Made by a program: the position numbers and the translations under genes. A stretch of 64,000 bases of DNA from an uncultured Gammaproteobacteria bacterium (lineage in GTDB: Bacteria > Pseudomonadota > Gammaproteobacteria > Nitrosococcales > Methylophagaceae), in assembly GCA_905479075.1 (NCBI GenBank), contig CAJQLA010000005.1, positions 62,001 to 126,000 of the forward strand, given 5' to 3'. This document shows positions 49,766-62,940 of this stretch, piece by piece. The notes under the pieces are model-generated. The model ran no database searches, was not told the origin of the DNA, and was given only the letters and a program-made list of their open reading frames with translations. Numbering within the stretch: the first letter of the stretch is position 1; each line of letters starts with the position of its first letter.

Positions 49766-51271
49766 TTATTCGTTAATTGCGACAGCTGTGCGTTGTAATG
49801 TATCTAATTGTGCTAAAAGAGGCTGGGCCTGATTTTTGAAATTAGCACGATGTTTTTTAGGTAAAGGCTCTGCCTTTGGCAAGGCAACTGTTAGCGGATT
49901 CCGGTGTACACCATTAACTCGGAACTCATAATGCAAATGAGGACCTGTTGCTAAACCGCTACTGCCAATATAACCAATAGTTTGCCCCTGCTTGATACGC
50001 TTTCCTCGTTTAAGACCTTTCCTGTATCGAGACATATGGGCATACAAAGTTGTGTATTTTCCACCGTGTGACAATACAACGGTACGACCATAGCCGCCTT
50101 TTGTGCCGACAAAGTCAACCTTACCATCACCTGTAGCTAGAATAGGTGTCCCCCTCGCTGCAGCATAATCGACACCTCGATGTGGTCTGTTTGTTTTTAA
50201 AACAGGATGTTTCCTATTAGGATTAAAGCGAGAACTTATGCGTGAAAAATGTACAGGTGTCCGACTGAAAGCTTTACGCATACTGTCGCCTTCAGGAGAA
50301 TAATAACGACCATTACCCTCTGCATCAGCAAACCGAACAGCTCTGAATGTTTTTCCTTGATTGGTAAATTCCGCTGCCAGAATGTCACCATCATCTATCT
50401 TATCGCCATCAAGATAGTGTTCATCATAGATGACTTTGAAATGATCACCTTTGCGTATATCAAGCGCAAAATCAACATCCCAACCAAAAATATAAGCCAA
50501 TTCCATGATGACTTTGTCAGATAAGCCTGAAATAAGTCCGGCTTCAAATAATGACGTCTCAACACTGCCTGTGATTTGTCTTTGTCTTAATTCAATATCA
50601 CGTTTAATCGTTTCCGCTTGATAACCTTCATCAGTCAAATTAACTTGAAAAGTCTCAATGGGACTCATAACGAGTTGGAGTTGTTGTAAAGAAACAGACT
50701 CTGCTTGCTTATCAAGACCAAACCGCAGAAGTTGTCCTGGCTTGAGGTCTAATAAGGGCTTTATTTGTTTATTTAATTTGGCAACATTATAGACATCTGT
50801 CGCATTGAGGCCGACCTTGGGGAATAATAAAGATAAGTTATCACCCGGTTCAATCGTTATTTCTTGCCACTGAATACTAGAAAATTCTTCATTTATATCA
50901 ATGTTAGCATCGTCATTTTGTGCGAGGGTTGCTTGTTCTGCCGCGTTGATTTCTGATAATTCGACTTGATTCAAATTAGGCGCAATAACTGCTTTTTGTT
51001 GATAGGAGACAGGTAGAACGAGTGTCTCACTGGATGTTTTTAAAAAGTGGGCTTGCTGAGTTTCAAGTGGCTGACCAGGTAACGCGATGACTTGTGATTG
51101 GACACCTGTACTTGGGGCTTCATTGGTTGCCAGAACAATATTAGTAATAAAAATACCACTAATAATTAACAGGGAAAGTAGAGCAAGTTGCCGATACTTT
51201 GCAAGCCGGTTAGCGGTGCTAGAAAATATATTTTCTTGGTTTGCAGAACGTATTAATCGGTTTCTTTTCAT
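49766..51271 (-). CDS. M23 family murein endopeptidase (MepM-like)
   Basis: The 501-residue protein has one N-terminal membrane anchor (about 28-49), a LysM/OapA-like domain near 130-200, a linker domain, and a C-terminal LytM/peptidase M23 domain. Zinc ligands are visible in the HRGVDYAA segment and in HLHYEFRVNG near residue 455. MepM-type enzymes cut D,D-crosslinks and allow wall growth. It is divergent from tyrS across 129 bp and is followed by anmK. Confidence 0.93.
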   Translation of the reverse strand: MKRNRLIRSANQENIFSSTANRLAKYRQLALLSLLIISGIFITNIVLATNEAPSTGVQSQVIALPGQPLETQQAHFLKTSSETLVLPVSYQQKAVIAPNLNQVELSEINAAEQATLAQNDDANIDINEEFSSIQWQEITIEPGDNLSLLFPKVGLNATDVYNVAKLNKQIKPLLDLKPGQLLRFGLDKQAESVSLQQLQLVMSPIETFQVNLTDEGYQAETIKRDIELRQRQITGSVETSLFEAGLISGLSDKVIMELAYIFGWDVDFALDIRKGDHFKVIYDEHYLDGDKIDDGDILAAEFTNQGKTFRAVRFADAEGNGRYYSPEGDSMRKAFSRTPVHFSRISSRFNPNRKHPVLKTNRPHRGVDYAAARGTPILATGDGKVDFVGTKGGYGRTVVLSHGGKYTTLYAHMSRYRKGLKRGKRIKQGQTIGYIGSSGLATGPHLHYEFRVNGVHRNPLTVALPKAEPLPKKHRANFKNQAQPLLAQLDTLQRTAVAINE

Positions 51272-51400
51272 CTGGAAGCTCGACTGCTTACATAGTTAAC
51301 GTGACATTCTCTCAGTATTTTACGGGGAATGGAAGCCTTCATTAGGCAATGATGTGATAATATTCGCGCCAGATCAAAAATTATTAAGCGGAGAGTAAGT

Positions 51401-52600
51401 ATGGTTGCTGGACAAGCAGCATTGGCTGAAATAGAACGTGGCGCAGAAGAAATATTGGTGAAAGCTGAACTGATTGAGAAATTAGAAACAGGACGTCCTT
51501 TGCGTATTAAAGCTGGTTTTGATCCTACTGCTCCCGATCTGCATCTTGGTCATACTGTGTTAATTAATAAGTTAAAACAGTTTCAAGATCTAGGTCATGA
51601 AATCCTATTTTTAATTGGTGATTTCACAGGTATGATCGGTGATCCAACAGGTAAAAATGTCACCAGAAAGCCGCTGACACCTGAGCAAGTTAAAGAAAAT
51701 GCAAAATCCTATCAGGAGCAAGTATTCAAAATTCTTGATCCTGAAAAAACGACAGTTGTCTTTAATTCAGAGTGGATGAACAAATTATCTTCAGCCGATA
51801 TGATCCGCCTTGCGTCTAATCATACTGTGGCGAGGATGCTTGAACGTGATGATTTCCAAAAGCGTTATTCAGGTGGTCAGGCTATTGCAATCCACGAGTT
51901 TTTGTACCCTTTAATACAAGGCTATGATTCTGTTGTTTTAGATGCTGATGTTGAATTGGGCGGAACAGATCAAAAATTCAATTTACTTATGGGCCGTGAA
52001 TTGCAGAAGGCTTATGGTAAGCCACAACAATCTATTTTGACGATGCCTATCCTTGAAGGTTTGGATGGCGTACAGAAAATGTCAAAATCACTTAATAATT
52101 ATATTGGCGTTAACGATTCCGCGAATGAAATGTTTGGCAAAATCATGTCAGTTTCAGATGAGTTAATGTGGCGTTATTTTGAATTATTAAGCTTTAGACC
52201 GCTAGATGAAATCGCAGAATTTAAGTCGCAAATCGACAATGGCGGTAACCCTCGTGATATCAAATTTAAATTAGCTCAGGAATTAATCAGTCGTTTTCAT
52301 AGTGAACAAGCTGCTACTGATGCTCAGAATGATTTCATTAACCGATTTAGTAAAAATGCAATTCCAGATGATATGCCAGAAGTGGAATTAACCGACGGTG
52401 GTGAAGGAATTGTACTGGCTAATATATTAAAGGACGCAGGTCTGGTTAGTAGTACTTCTGAAGCACATCGTATGGTTAAGCAAGGTGCAGTCAAAATTGA
52501 CGGCGAGCGCGTAGGCGACAGCCGTCAAATTCTGCAGTCAGGATTTATGGCTGTTATGCAGGTTGGTAAACGTAAGTTTGCCCGTATAAAAATCCAATAG
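51401..52600 (+). CDS. tyrS: Tyrosine-tRNA ligase (TyrZ-type)
   Basis: The 399-residue class I synthetase has the HIGH-like motif HLGH in [13 protein letters not shown] near residue 50, KMSKS near 227, and a C-terminal S4 RNA-binding domain (about 335-395). The sequence around the HIGH motif and the length match the second TyrRS subfamily, TyrZ, rather than the 424-residue Escherichia coli TyrS. A GGAGAG Shine-Dalgarno sequence precedes the ATG. It stands alone. Confidence 0.95.
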   Translation: MVAGQAALAEIERGAEEILVKAELIEKLETGRPLRIKAGFDPTAPDLHLGHTVLINKLKQFQDLGHEILFLIGDFTGMIGDPTGKNVTRKPLTPEQVKENAKSYQEQVFKILDPEKTTVVFNSEWMNKLSSADMIRLASNHTVARMLERDDFQKRYSGGQAIAIHEFLYPLIQGYDSVVLDADVELGGTDQKFNLLMGRELQKAYGKPQQSILTMPILEGLDGVQKMSKSLNNYIGVNDSANEMFGKIMSVSDELMWRYFELLSFRPLDEIAEFKSQIDNGGNPRDIKFKLAQELISRFHSEQAATDAQNDFINRFSKNAIPDDMPEVELTDGGEGIVLANILKDAGLVSSTSEAHRMVKQGAVKIDGERVGDSRQILQSGFMAVMQVGKRKFARIKIQ

Positions 52601-52655
52601 CAGCAATATTTGTTGTTGTTCAGTACTAACTAGTAGGCACTAAAGACTTTATCAT

Positions 52656-53024
52656 TCAACCCCATCGTTCATAATGGTGGTCTACTTGTGCCAATTCATT
52701 ATTGTGTGGAATATAATGACAGTCTATATGATCATCATGAACGTCCAGAACGACTTTTTCATGACGCCATAAACTATTGTAATAAAAGTCAATCTCATGT
52801 TTTATAGGTTCATCATCAAAGGTGATTTGGACAGTATAATGATCATAGGCACCATAACCAGATTTGATTTTTTTAAACTTTCGCGTCATGGCTGATGGTG
52901 CTAGGTTACGACCAGATAATAACTGACTTTCCTGATCCCAAGTGTGTATTACTGAATAATGTTTTATTCGATGATTTGAGGTATTTTTAAGGTACATTTT
53001 GAGTATGTGAAAACCTGTTTTCAT
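52656..53024 (-). CDS. Orphan small His- and Tyr-rich protein, function unknown
   Basis: I recognise no family. The 122-residue product is rich in His, Tyr, Asp and Lys, with no signal peptide, membrane helix or cysteine motif beyond one Cys near residue 103. The last 40 residues hold a striking series of His and Asp (VHDDHIDCHYIPHNN and VDHHYERW) that could bind metal. A compact alternating beta pattern is plausible. It stands alone between tyrS and rho, with a poorly filled 309 bp region upstream. Its isolation and unusual composition make it a candidate accessory gene. Confidence 0.65.
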   Translation of the reverse strand: MKTGFHILKMYLKNTSNHRIKHYSVIHTWDQESQLLSGRNLAPSAMTRKFKKIKSGYGAYDHYTVQITFDDEPIKHEIDFYYNSLWRHEKVVLDVHDDHIDCHYIPHNNELAQVDHHYERWG

Positions 53025-53333
53025 AATAATTCCTTTTAAAATATCGGGTCTACTTAATAAGTAATCTGCAAGTATGGTTTAGGTAGTCTCAATGTAGACA
53101 AAAATTTGACTCAATTACTTCATAAGAGAGAATGCAAAGACTATTCCATATTCTTAATAGCCCAAAGCCGATGAATAAGTATGAAAATTAGTATTTTTAA
53201 TGCTAGACGCACTATTAAATTGTTGTTATTATGCAAGCCAAATTTCTGAACCAACTCCCCCACATTAATTTTTTAATTGCACCATGCGCGTGCCAAATTA
53301 CACATCAATAAAAAATCCCATTTTAGGTAATAC
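53025..53333 (+). promoter_or_regulatory. 309 bp upstream region and likely leader of rho
   Basis: No protein or RNA gene is seen. The region is AT-rich on the left and has a C-rich, G-poor stretch near 53248-53300 (for example CCAACTCCCCCACATT). Such composition suits Rho binding, and rho is autoregulated through its leader in Escherichia coli. A role here is inference only. No clear intrinsic terminator is visible. Confidence 0.35.
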
Positions 53334-54593
53334 ATGAATCTAACAGATCTTAAAAAGCAATCAGCTGCAGAGCTGATGGAACTTGCTATTTCGATGAAAT
53401 TGGAAGGCTTAGCTCGAAATCGTAAACAAGACTTAATCTTTTCCATAGTAAAAGCGCACGCTAAGAAAGGCGACGAAGTTTATACAACAGGGGTATTAGA
53501 ACTATTACCTGATGGCTTTGGTTTTTTACGTTCACCAGAAGATTCTTACGTAGCAGGTCCTGATGATATATATGTATCACCTAGCCAGATAAGACGTTTT
53601 CATCTAAGAACAGGTGATACCTTAAAAGGTAAAATCCGAGCCCCTAAAGACAGCGAACGTTATTTTGCTTTAATTAAAGTTGACGAAATTAACTTCGAAA
53701 AACCTGAATTATCAAAAAATAAAGTTCCGTTTGAGAATTTAACCCCTTTGTTTCCGAATGATCGTTTCACCCTTGAACGTGGTAATGGTAGTACTGAAGA
53801 TTTAACACCTAGGATTGTGGATTTGGCTGCTCCCATCGGTAAAGGGCAACGTGCATTGATCGTTGCACCGCCAAAATCGGGTAAAACAATGATTTTGCAA
53901 TCTATTGCTCAATCAATTGCGGCAAATCATCCTGATAGTTATTTGATCGTACTATTAATCGACGAACGTCCCGAAGAAGTAACAGAAATGCAACGTTCAG
54001 TGATAGGAGAAGTGGTTTCGAGCACTTTTGATGAACCTGCTTCTCGACATGTACAAGTTGCTGAGATGGTCATTGAAAAGGCCAAAAGATTAGTTGAACA
54101 CAAACAAGATGTTGTGATTTTACTTGACTCAATTACACGACTTGCTCGTGCCTATAACACTGTTGCGCCATCATCAGGTAAGGTTTTGACAGGTGGTGTC
54201 GATGCTAATGCCTTACAAAGACCTAAACGTTTTTTTGGTGCTGCTAGAAACATTGAAGAAGGCGGCAGCTTGTCCATTATTGCAACGGCTCTTGTTGAAA
54301 CAGGCTCACGCATGGATGAGGTTATCTTTGAAGAGTTCAAAGGTACCGGTAATATGGAATTACAACTAGAACGTAAGTTAGCTGATCGTCGTATTTATCC
54401 AGCGATCAACGTGACACGTTCAGGTACACGTCGTGAAGAAATGCTGACTCGTGATGACGATCTACATAAATTATGGGTACTTCGTAAATTATTGGCACCT
54501 ATGGAACCAGTGGATGCGATGGAATTCTTGATGGATCGCTTAAAAGCGACTAAAACCAATGCTGAGTTTTTTGAAACAATGAAGCAAGGTTAA
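53334..54593 (+). CDS. rho: Transcription termination factor Rho
   Basis: The 419-residue hexameric RNA helicase has the N-terminal RNA-binding fold (about 1-130, [13 protein letters not shown]), Walker A PPKSGKT at about 179-185, Walker [17 protein letters not shown], and the Q and R loops in the C-terminal half. The length is the same as in Escherichia coli and there is no insertion domain. It is followed after 28 bp by miaA. Confidence 0.97.
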   Translation: MNLTDLKKQSAAELMELAISMKLEGLARNRKQDLIFSIVKAHAKKGDEVYTTGVLELLPDGFGFLRSPEDSYVAGPDDIYVSPSQIRRFHLRTGDTLKGKIRAPKDSERYFALIKVDEINFEKPELSKNKVPFENLTPLFPNDRFTLERGNGSTEDLTPRIVDLAAPIGKGQRALIVAPPKSGKTMILQSIAQSIAANHPDSYLIVLLIDERPEEVTEMQRSVIGEVVSSTFDEPASRHVQVAEMVIEKAKRLVEHKQDVVILLDSITRLARAYNTVAPSSGKVLTGGVDANALQRPKRFFGAARNIEEGGSLSIIATALVETGSRMDEVIFEEFKGTGNMELQLERKLADRRIYPAINVTRSGTRREEMLTRDDDLHKLWVLRKLLAPMEPVDAMEFLMDRLKATKTNAEFFETMKQG

Positions 54594-54621
54594 CAAGACC
54601 CTGGTTACAGCGCTGTCAACA

Positions 54622-55563
54622 TTGCCGCCGGCCTTATTTATTATGGGGCCTACTGCTGCTGGGAAAACAGATTTAGCGATAAAACTGGCACAGGATTATC
54701 CTGTTGAAATTATTAGTGTTGATTCTGCTCTCGTTTATCGAGGCATGGATATTGGGACTGCTAAGCCAGAACCTGCAGTCCTAGAGCAATACCCTCATCA
54801 TTTAGTTAATATTCTAGAACCAACAGAATCCTATTCAGTTGGTGATTTTCGCCGAGATGCATTGGGTTTAATGGCGGATATTACAAAAAGAAAAAAAATC
54901 CCCCTTCTTGTTGGCGGCACAATGCTTTATTTCAAAGCGCTACAACAAGGCTTAGCCGATTTGCCAGAAGCAGATAAGATAGTAAGAGCTGAGCTAGACG
55001 CTCTGGCTAGTGACAAAGGCCTGTCATATCTGCATGCGCGATTATCAGAAGTCGATCCGATCTCAGCAAAGCGCATTCATCCTAATGACCCTCAGCGTAT
55101 ACAACGTGCATTGGAAGTATATGAAATAACGGGCAAGTCACTTACAGAACTGACAAATATGACGGACAATACGATTCCTTATCGTGTGACCAAAATGATA
55201 CTCAGTCCATTTGATCGAGCGGTTTTGCACCAGCGAATAGCAGAACGTTATAAGGTAATGGTGGCGTCAGGTTTTATTGATGAGGTACAAAACTTATTTA
55301 CTAATCCTGATTGTCATACCGAATTACCCGCTATCCGTGCCGTAGGTTACAGACAAGTATGGCAATATTTAGCTGGTGAAGTTGATTTGCCAACCAGTAT
55401 AGATAAAGCGATTATAGCTACAAGACAGATGGCAAAACGACAGTTAACTTGGCTTAGGGCCCAGAATGACGGTACATGGTTTGATACTGGACTTGGTCTA
55501 CCGATGGATCAGGTAAATAACTTTTTAAGTGATAAATTACCTGAGTTAAATATTAATACGTAA
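54622..55563 (+). CDS. miaA: tRNA dimethylallyltransferase MiaA
   Basis: The 313-residue enzyme adds the isopentenyl group to A37 of tRNAs reading UNN codons. It has the P-loop GPTAAGKT at 9-16, the DSALVYRGMDIGTAKP segment near 34-49, and the catalytic insertion and QRIQRALEVYEITGKS motif. The start is uncertain: TTG at 54622 gives the right N-terminus but has a weak Shine-Dalgarno sequence, and no ATG lies upstream in frame before rho ends. Translational coupling to rho may help. hfq and hflX follow, as usual. Confidence 0.93.
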   Translation: MPPALFIMGPTAAGKTDLAIKLAQDYPVEIISVDSALVYRGMDIGTAKPEPAVLEQYPHHLVNILEPTESYSVGDFRRDALGLMADITKRKKIPLLVGGTMLYFKALQQGLADLPEADKIVRAELDALASDKGLSYLHARLSEVDPISAKRIHPNDPQRIQRALEVYEITGKSLTELTNMTDNTIPYRVTKMILSPFDRAVLHQRIAERYKVMVASGFIDEVQNLFTNPDCHTELPAIRAVGYRQVWQYLAGEVDLPTSIDKAIIATRQMAKRQLTWLRAQNDGTWFDTGLGLPMDQVNNFLSDKLPELNINT

Positions 55564-55570
55564 TGATAAA

Positions 55571-55610
55571 GACCTTGCATTTATTATGGTCTATAATAGA
55601 CCTTATAAAA
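55571..55610 (+). promoter_or_regulatory. Palindromic operator-like or promoter sequence upstream of hfq
   Basis: A perfect palindrome GGTCTA-TAA-TAGACC (55588-55602) includes a TATAAT (55592-55597). A further GACC at 55571 gives overlapping inverted repeats. It lies 48-79 bp before hfq in the 86 bp gap after miaA. A transcription-factor site covering a promoter, or an mRNA hairpin, are both possible. Confidence 0.4.
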
Positions 55611-55649
55611 TGTAGGTGATACTTAATAATAATAAACTGAGAGGAATTT

Positions 55650-55877
55650 ATGGCTAAGGCCCAATCATTACAAGACCCATTTTTAAATGCACTAAGGCGC
55701 GAAAATGTGCCTGTTGCAATTTACCTAGTTAATGGTATTAAATTACAAGGCCAAATAGATTCTTTTGATCAGTTTGTGATTTTATTAAAAAACACGGTGA
55801 ATCAGATGGTCTATAAACATGCGGTTTCAACGATTGTACCAGCGAGAAATGTAACGATAAATGAAGAAGATGAGTAG
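55650..55877 (+). CDS. hfq: RNA chaperone Hfq
   Basis: The 75-residue Sm-like protein pairs small RNAs with mRNAs. Residues 7-66 form the Sm core with the Sm2 motif [13 protein letters not shown] and the N-terminal [16 protein letters not shown]. The C-terminal tail after residue 66 is very short (about nine acidic residues), unlike the 102-residue Escherichia coli Hfq. Short-tailed Hfq is normal in several gammaproteobacteria. A GAGAGGAA ribosome-binding site precedes the ATG. Confidence 0.97.
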   Translation: MAKAQSLQDPFLNALRRENVPVAIYLVNGIKLQGQIDSFDQFVILLKNTVNQMVYKHAVSTIVPARNVTINEEDE

Positions 55878-55888
55878 GGGTTTTTTGA

Positions 55889-57034
55889 TTGTTTGATCGT
55901 CCGGATAGCAATGCTGCATTTGATGAATCTGCAGAGAAAGAAGCTGTTGTTCTAGTTCATTTAAATTTTAATGACTTAAATTTTGCAGAATCTGAACAAG
56001 AATTTATCGAACTCGTTAATTCTACTAACGCTGAAATTGCCACGATTGTGCATGGTAAAAGACGATCACCTGATCCAAAATATTATGCGGGCAGTGGTAA
56101 GGTAGAAGAAATACGTGAACAAGTTGTCGCTAGTAACGCAGCTTTAGTTATTTTTAACCATGATCTTTCACCCAGCCAAGAACGTAATTTAGAACAAAAA
56201 TTACATTGTCGCGTTATTGCCAGAACAGGACTTATCCTTGATATATTTGCCAGAAGAGCGCGATCTCATGAAGGTAAACTCCAAGTTGAGCTTGCCCAGC
56301 TGAAACATTTATCGACTCGCTTAGTGCGTGGTTGGACTCATTTAGAAAGACAAAAAGGTGGTATCGGCTTACGTGGACCTGGTGAAACACAGCTTGAAAC
56401 GGATCGCCGTTTATTAGGTCAGCGGATTAAATCGTTAAAAAAACGATTAGGTAAAGTTCGTTCACAGCGTCAACAAGGTGGACGTTCGAGACAGCGTAGC
56501 GATGTCCCTGTTGTTTCATTGGTGGGTTATACCAATATGGGAAAATCAAGCTTATTTAACAGGATGACCACTTCAGATGTGTACGCCGATGATCGGTTAT
56601 TTGCCACATTAGATCCGACGCTGAGGCGTTTAAAATTAACAGGGACGCAAGGCCTAGTAATGGCAGATACAGTTGGTTTTATTCGAAAACTACCACATGA
56701 TCTTGTCGAATCCTTTAGTTCAACACTTGAAGAAACACGCAATGCAGCATTATTGCTTCATGTTGTAGAAGCCGGCGCGAGTGACAGAGAAGAATTGATG
56801 GAACATGTCAATGACGTGTTAAGGCAAATTGATGCCGATGAGGTTCCTCAAGTGATTGTTTGTAATAAAATAGATAGATCAGAGGAACATGAAGCACGCA
56901 TTGATAGAAATGAAGACGGCCATATTACTCGCGTGTGGTTATCGGCCCAAACTGGGGAAGGTATAGACTTACTAAGACAAGTACTTCAAGAGTATTTCCC
57001 TGAACAAGAAAGTTATTTAACACAACCGGTATAA
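55889..57034 (+). CDS. hflX: Ribosome-associated GTPase HflX
   Basis: The 381-residue protein has the N-terminal HflX nucleotide-binding domain, a coiled linker ending in a Gln/Arg-rich segment near residue 195, and a GTPase domain with G1 GYTNMGKSS near 212-220, G3 DTVGF and G4 NKID. HflX splits stalled ribosomes under stress. The start is TTG at 55889, placed well after AGGGG. It follows hfq by 11 bp, and the hflK-hflC pair follows after a 195 bp gap. Confidence 0.95.
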   Translation: MFDRPDSNAAFDESAEKEAVVLVHLNFNDLNFAESEQEFIELVNSTNAEIATIVHGKRRSPDPKYYAGSGKVEEIREQVVASNAALVIFNHDLSPSQERNLEQKLHCRVIARTGLILDIFARRARSHEGKLQVELAQLKHLSTRLVRGWTHLERQKGGIGLRGPGETQLETDRRLLGQRIKSLKKRLGKVRSQRQQGGRSRQRSDVPVVSLVGYTNMGKSSLFNRMTTSDVYADDRLFATLDPTLRRLKLTGTQGLVMADTVGFIRKLPHDLVESFSSTLEETRNAALLLHVVEAGASDREELMEHVNDVLRQIDADEVPQVIVCNKIDRSEEHEARIDRNEDGHITRVWLSAQTGEGIDLLRQVLQEYFPEQESYLTQPV

Positions 57035-57229
57035 ATATTTCAATTAAGTTGCATTGATAAATATACGATAAATAGCCTGTGAGGGCTTGTATTTTAGCTA
57101 TTCACTCCCCATCTATTTTCTAGAAGGAAACGCAGAGACGCAATCAGTGGTTCCCTAATGCGGACTATGTCCGTAAAATAGGCGTGTTTCAAATTTTCAA
57201 ATCTTATTTTTCGTAGCTTGGAGTGCTAA

Positions 57230-58417
57230 ATGGCTTGGAATGAACCCGAAAATGGTAACAAAGATCCATGGGGTAACAAAGATGATAAAGGCCCACCTGA
57301 TATTGATGAGGTTGTCCGCAATATGCAACGCAAAATAGGCGGAATTTTTGGCGGCGGATCTTCAGGCGGTGACGCATCCAATTCGGGATCTGTTGGCTTT
57401 GGTCTAATTTTAATCGTAGCTTTTTTAGTCTGGATGTTATCTGGTATTTATATTGTTGATGCTGCTGAACGTGGTGTTGTGCTTCGTTTCGGTGCTTTCA
57501 CTAAAATTACAATGCCTGGACCACACTGGCATTTACCTTATCCAATAGAAAGTGTTGAAGTCGTGGATGTTGACGAAAATAGGACTGCTGAAATCGGTTA
57601 TCGTTCAACAAATGGTCGCTCTGGCAGTACCATTCATTCAGAATCATTAATGCTCACCAAAGATGAAAATATTGTTGATTTAAAAATCGCTGTTCAATAT
57701 AGAATTAACGATGCGGCACTTTATAAATTCAATGTCAGAAATCCTGATTTACTATTACGTCAGATGACTGAAAGTGCTGTACGTGAGACTGTTGGTCAAT
57801 CGAAAATGGACTTTGTATTAACAGAAGGTCGTAGTGCCATCGCGAGCATGACAGAAAAGTTACTTCAATCCATGCTTGATGAGCATGAAACAGGTTTGCT
57901 TATCACCAGTGTGAATATGCAAGATGTTCAGCCACCTGAACAAGTACAAGCGGCTTTCGCTGATGTTGTGAAAGCACGTGAGGATGAGGTTCGTCAGAAA
58001 AATGAAGCTGAAGCTTACGCCAACGATATCGTGCCAAAGGCACGTGGTGGCGCTTTCCGTATTATTCAAGAAGCTGAAGCCTATAAGAGTCAAGTTATAG
58101 CACAAGCAACGGGTGACACCAGTCGTTTCTTACAAGTTATGAAGGAGTATGAAAAAGCACCTGAAATAACAAGTGAACGACTCTATTTAGAGTCTATGGA
58201 ATCAGTTTACACTCAAAGTCAGAAGGTCATGGTTGATGTCTCAAAAGATAGTAATAATGTGTTGTATTTACCACTAGATAGAATGCGTTCAGGCTCTGGG
58301 AACACAATGGGTAAAAAATTAAATCTGGGTGATTTAACGAACTATCCAAGTGACGGTAAGGTGTCAACAAGTTCTGCGCCTTCTCGAGTAGATTTACGCA
58401 ATAGAGGAGGCCGATAA
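57230..58417 (+). CDS. hflK: HflK, FtsH-regulating SPFH membrane protein
   Basis: The 395-residue protein has a Gly/Asn/Asp-rich cytoplasmic start (about 1-55), one membrane helix (about 60-83), an SPFH/band-7 domain, and a long charged helix (VVKAREDEVRQKNEAEAYAN). With HflC it forms the large periplasmic cage around FtsH protease. It has a Shine-Dalgarno sequence (TTGGAGTG) before the ATG. The 195 bp gap upstream contains a small CGGAC/GTCCG hairpin at 57161-57173 and presumably a promoter. Confidence 0.96.
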   Translation: MAWNEPENGNKDPWGNKDDKGPPDIDEVVRNMQRKIGGIFGGGSSGGDASNSGSVGFGLILIVAFLVWMLSGIYIVDAAERGVVLRFGAFTKITMPGPHWHLPYPIESVEVVDVDENRTAEIGYRSTNGRSGSTIHSESLMLTKDENIVDLKIAVQYRINDAALYKFNVRNPDLLLRQMTESAVRETVGQSKMDFVLTEGRSAIASMTEKLLQSMLDEHETGLLITSVNMQDVQPPEQVQAAFADVVKAREDEVRQKNEAEAYANDIVPKARGGAFRIIQEAEAYKSQVIAQATGDTSRFLQVMKEYEKAPEITSERLYLESMESVYTQSQKVMVDVSKDSNNVLYLPLDRMRSGSGNTMGKKLNLGDLTNYPSDGKVSTSSAPSRVDLRNRGGR

Positions 58418-58418
58418 T

Positions 58419-59282
58419 ATGTCTTCACGATTTAATACCATTATATTCATTGGCATATTGGCCTTCATCACAATCAGTTCGGCAATTTTTTATGTCGATG
58501 AACGTGAAAAGGTGTTAATGCTTCGCTTGGGACAAATAGAACGTTCTGATTATGAGCCAGGTATACAATTTAAGATTCCATTCATCAATGAAATTCGTCG
58601 ATTCGATGGACGTGTTCTTACTTTAGATGCAACACCAGCACGTTACCTAACAGGCGAGAAGAAAAATGTATTAGTCGATTCATTTATTCTCTGGCGTATT
58701 TCTGATGTTGCGACCTATTTCAAATCAATGGGTGCTGATGAAAATCGCGCGCAATCACGGTTATCGCAAATCATTAAAGACGGGTTACGAGGCGAGTTCG
58801 GTAAGAGAACGATCCAGGAAGTTGTGTCAGGTGACAGGGCTACTATGGTCGACAATATACTGGCCCAAGCAAATAAAATTTCTTCTGAATTTGGTATTGA
58901 AATTGTTAATGTTCGGATTAAACGTATCGATTTACCAAGTGAAGTAAGTTCTTCTGTATATACACGTATGGAAGCTGAGCGTGAAAGGGTCGCCAAAGAC
59001 TTACGTTCACGCGGTGCCGAAGAAGCTGAGAAAATTCGTTCAGATGCCGATAGGCAGAAAACGATTATCGTAGCTGATGCTAAACGTGATGCAGAAATTC
59101 TACGTGGTAACGGTGACGCTACTTCTACTGAAATCTATGCAAATGCATATCAGCAAAATAGTGAATTTTATTCTTTATATCGTCGTTTGACAGCATATAA
59201 AAATATCTTTCAGGGTGATGATATGCTGGTACTTGAGCCAAAAGGCGAGTTTTTCGAGAACTTTAATAGTTCAACAAAATAG
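58419..59282 (+). CDS. hflC: HflC, FtsH-regulating SPFH membrane protein
   Basis: The 287-residue partner of HflK has one N-terminal membrane helix (about 6-25), a band-7 domain, and a C-terminal helical region with the ARMEAERERVAKDLRS-like segment. The typical DADRQKTIIVADA motif is visible. It starts one base after hflK and precedes a DUF2065 gene by six bases, reproducing the conserved hflK-hflC-yjeT order. Confidence 0.96.
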   Translation: MSSRFNTIIFIGILAFITISSAIFYVDEREKVLMLRLGQIERSDYEPGIQFKIPFINEIRRFDGRVLTLDATPARYLTGEKKNVLVDSFILWRISDVATYFKSMGADENRAQSRLSQIIKDGLRGEFGKRTIQEVVSGDRATMVDNILAQANKISSEFGIEIVNVRIKRIDLPSEVSSSVYTRMEAERERVAKDLRSRGAEEAEKIRSDADRQKTIIVADAKRDAEILRGNGDATSTEIYANAYQQNSEFYSLYRRLTAYKNIFQGDDMLVLEPKGEFFENFNSSTK

Positions 59283-59288
59283 TCATTT

Positions 59289-59483
59289 GTGGATGCGCTG
59301 CTAGAAAGCTTGTTTATAGCTTCGGCTCTGATGTTAGTGATAGAAGGTATTACCCCTTTTCTCAGTCCATCGGTGTTTCGCAAAGCGCTAATACAAATGG
59401 CGACGATGAAAGATCAGCACCTTAGAGGCATAGGCTTTTTCAGCATGTGTTTAGGTGTACTAATACTATACTGGGTACATTGA
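59289..59483 (+). CDS. DUF2065 (YjeT-like) small membrane protein
   Basis: The 64-residue protein has two membrane helices (about 4-24 and 44-62) and the family's P.L.P..FRKAL.Q.A segment between them, followed by LRGIGFFSMCLGVL. The start is GTG at 59289. The function is unknown. The gene nearly always sits between hflC and hisZ or purA in gammaproteobacteria, as here. Confidence 0.88.
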   Translation: MDALLESLFIASALMLVIEGITPFLSPSVFRKALIQMATMKDQHLRGIGFFSMCLGVLILYWVH

Positions 59484-59487
59484 TTAA

Positions 59488-62820
<3,333 letters not shown>

Positions 62821-62872
62821 AATTTAATGTTTCCAATAGAAGTGAACAAAAATAAGTAAACCCTTAGTGACA

Positions 62873-62901
62873 TTGCTGGATGCACTTCACTGAGTGATAT
62901 A
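62873..62901 (+). promoter_or_regulatory. Candidate glyA promoter
   Basis: TTGCTG (62873-62878) and GATATA (62896-62901) are spaced by 17 bp, about 40 bp before the glyA start. The -10 is imperfect; TATAGA two bases on is an alternative. I see no glycine riboswitch fold in the 120 bp gap. Confidence 0.3.
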
Positions 62902-62940
62902 GAATACAGCCTTATTTTACAGTAGAAACAGGGGAATACT

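Noticed and set aside
62821-62940. Glycine or other riboswitch before glyA
   Set aside because: The gap is only 120 bp and shows no tandem aptamer-like stem pattern or terminator.
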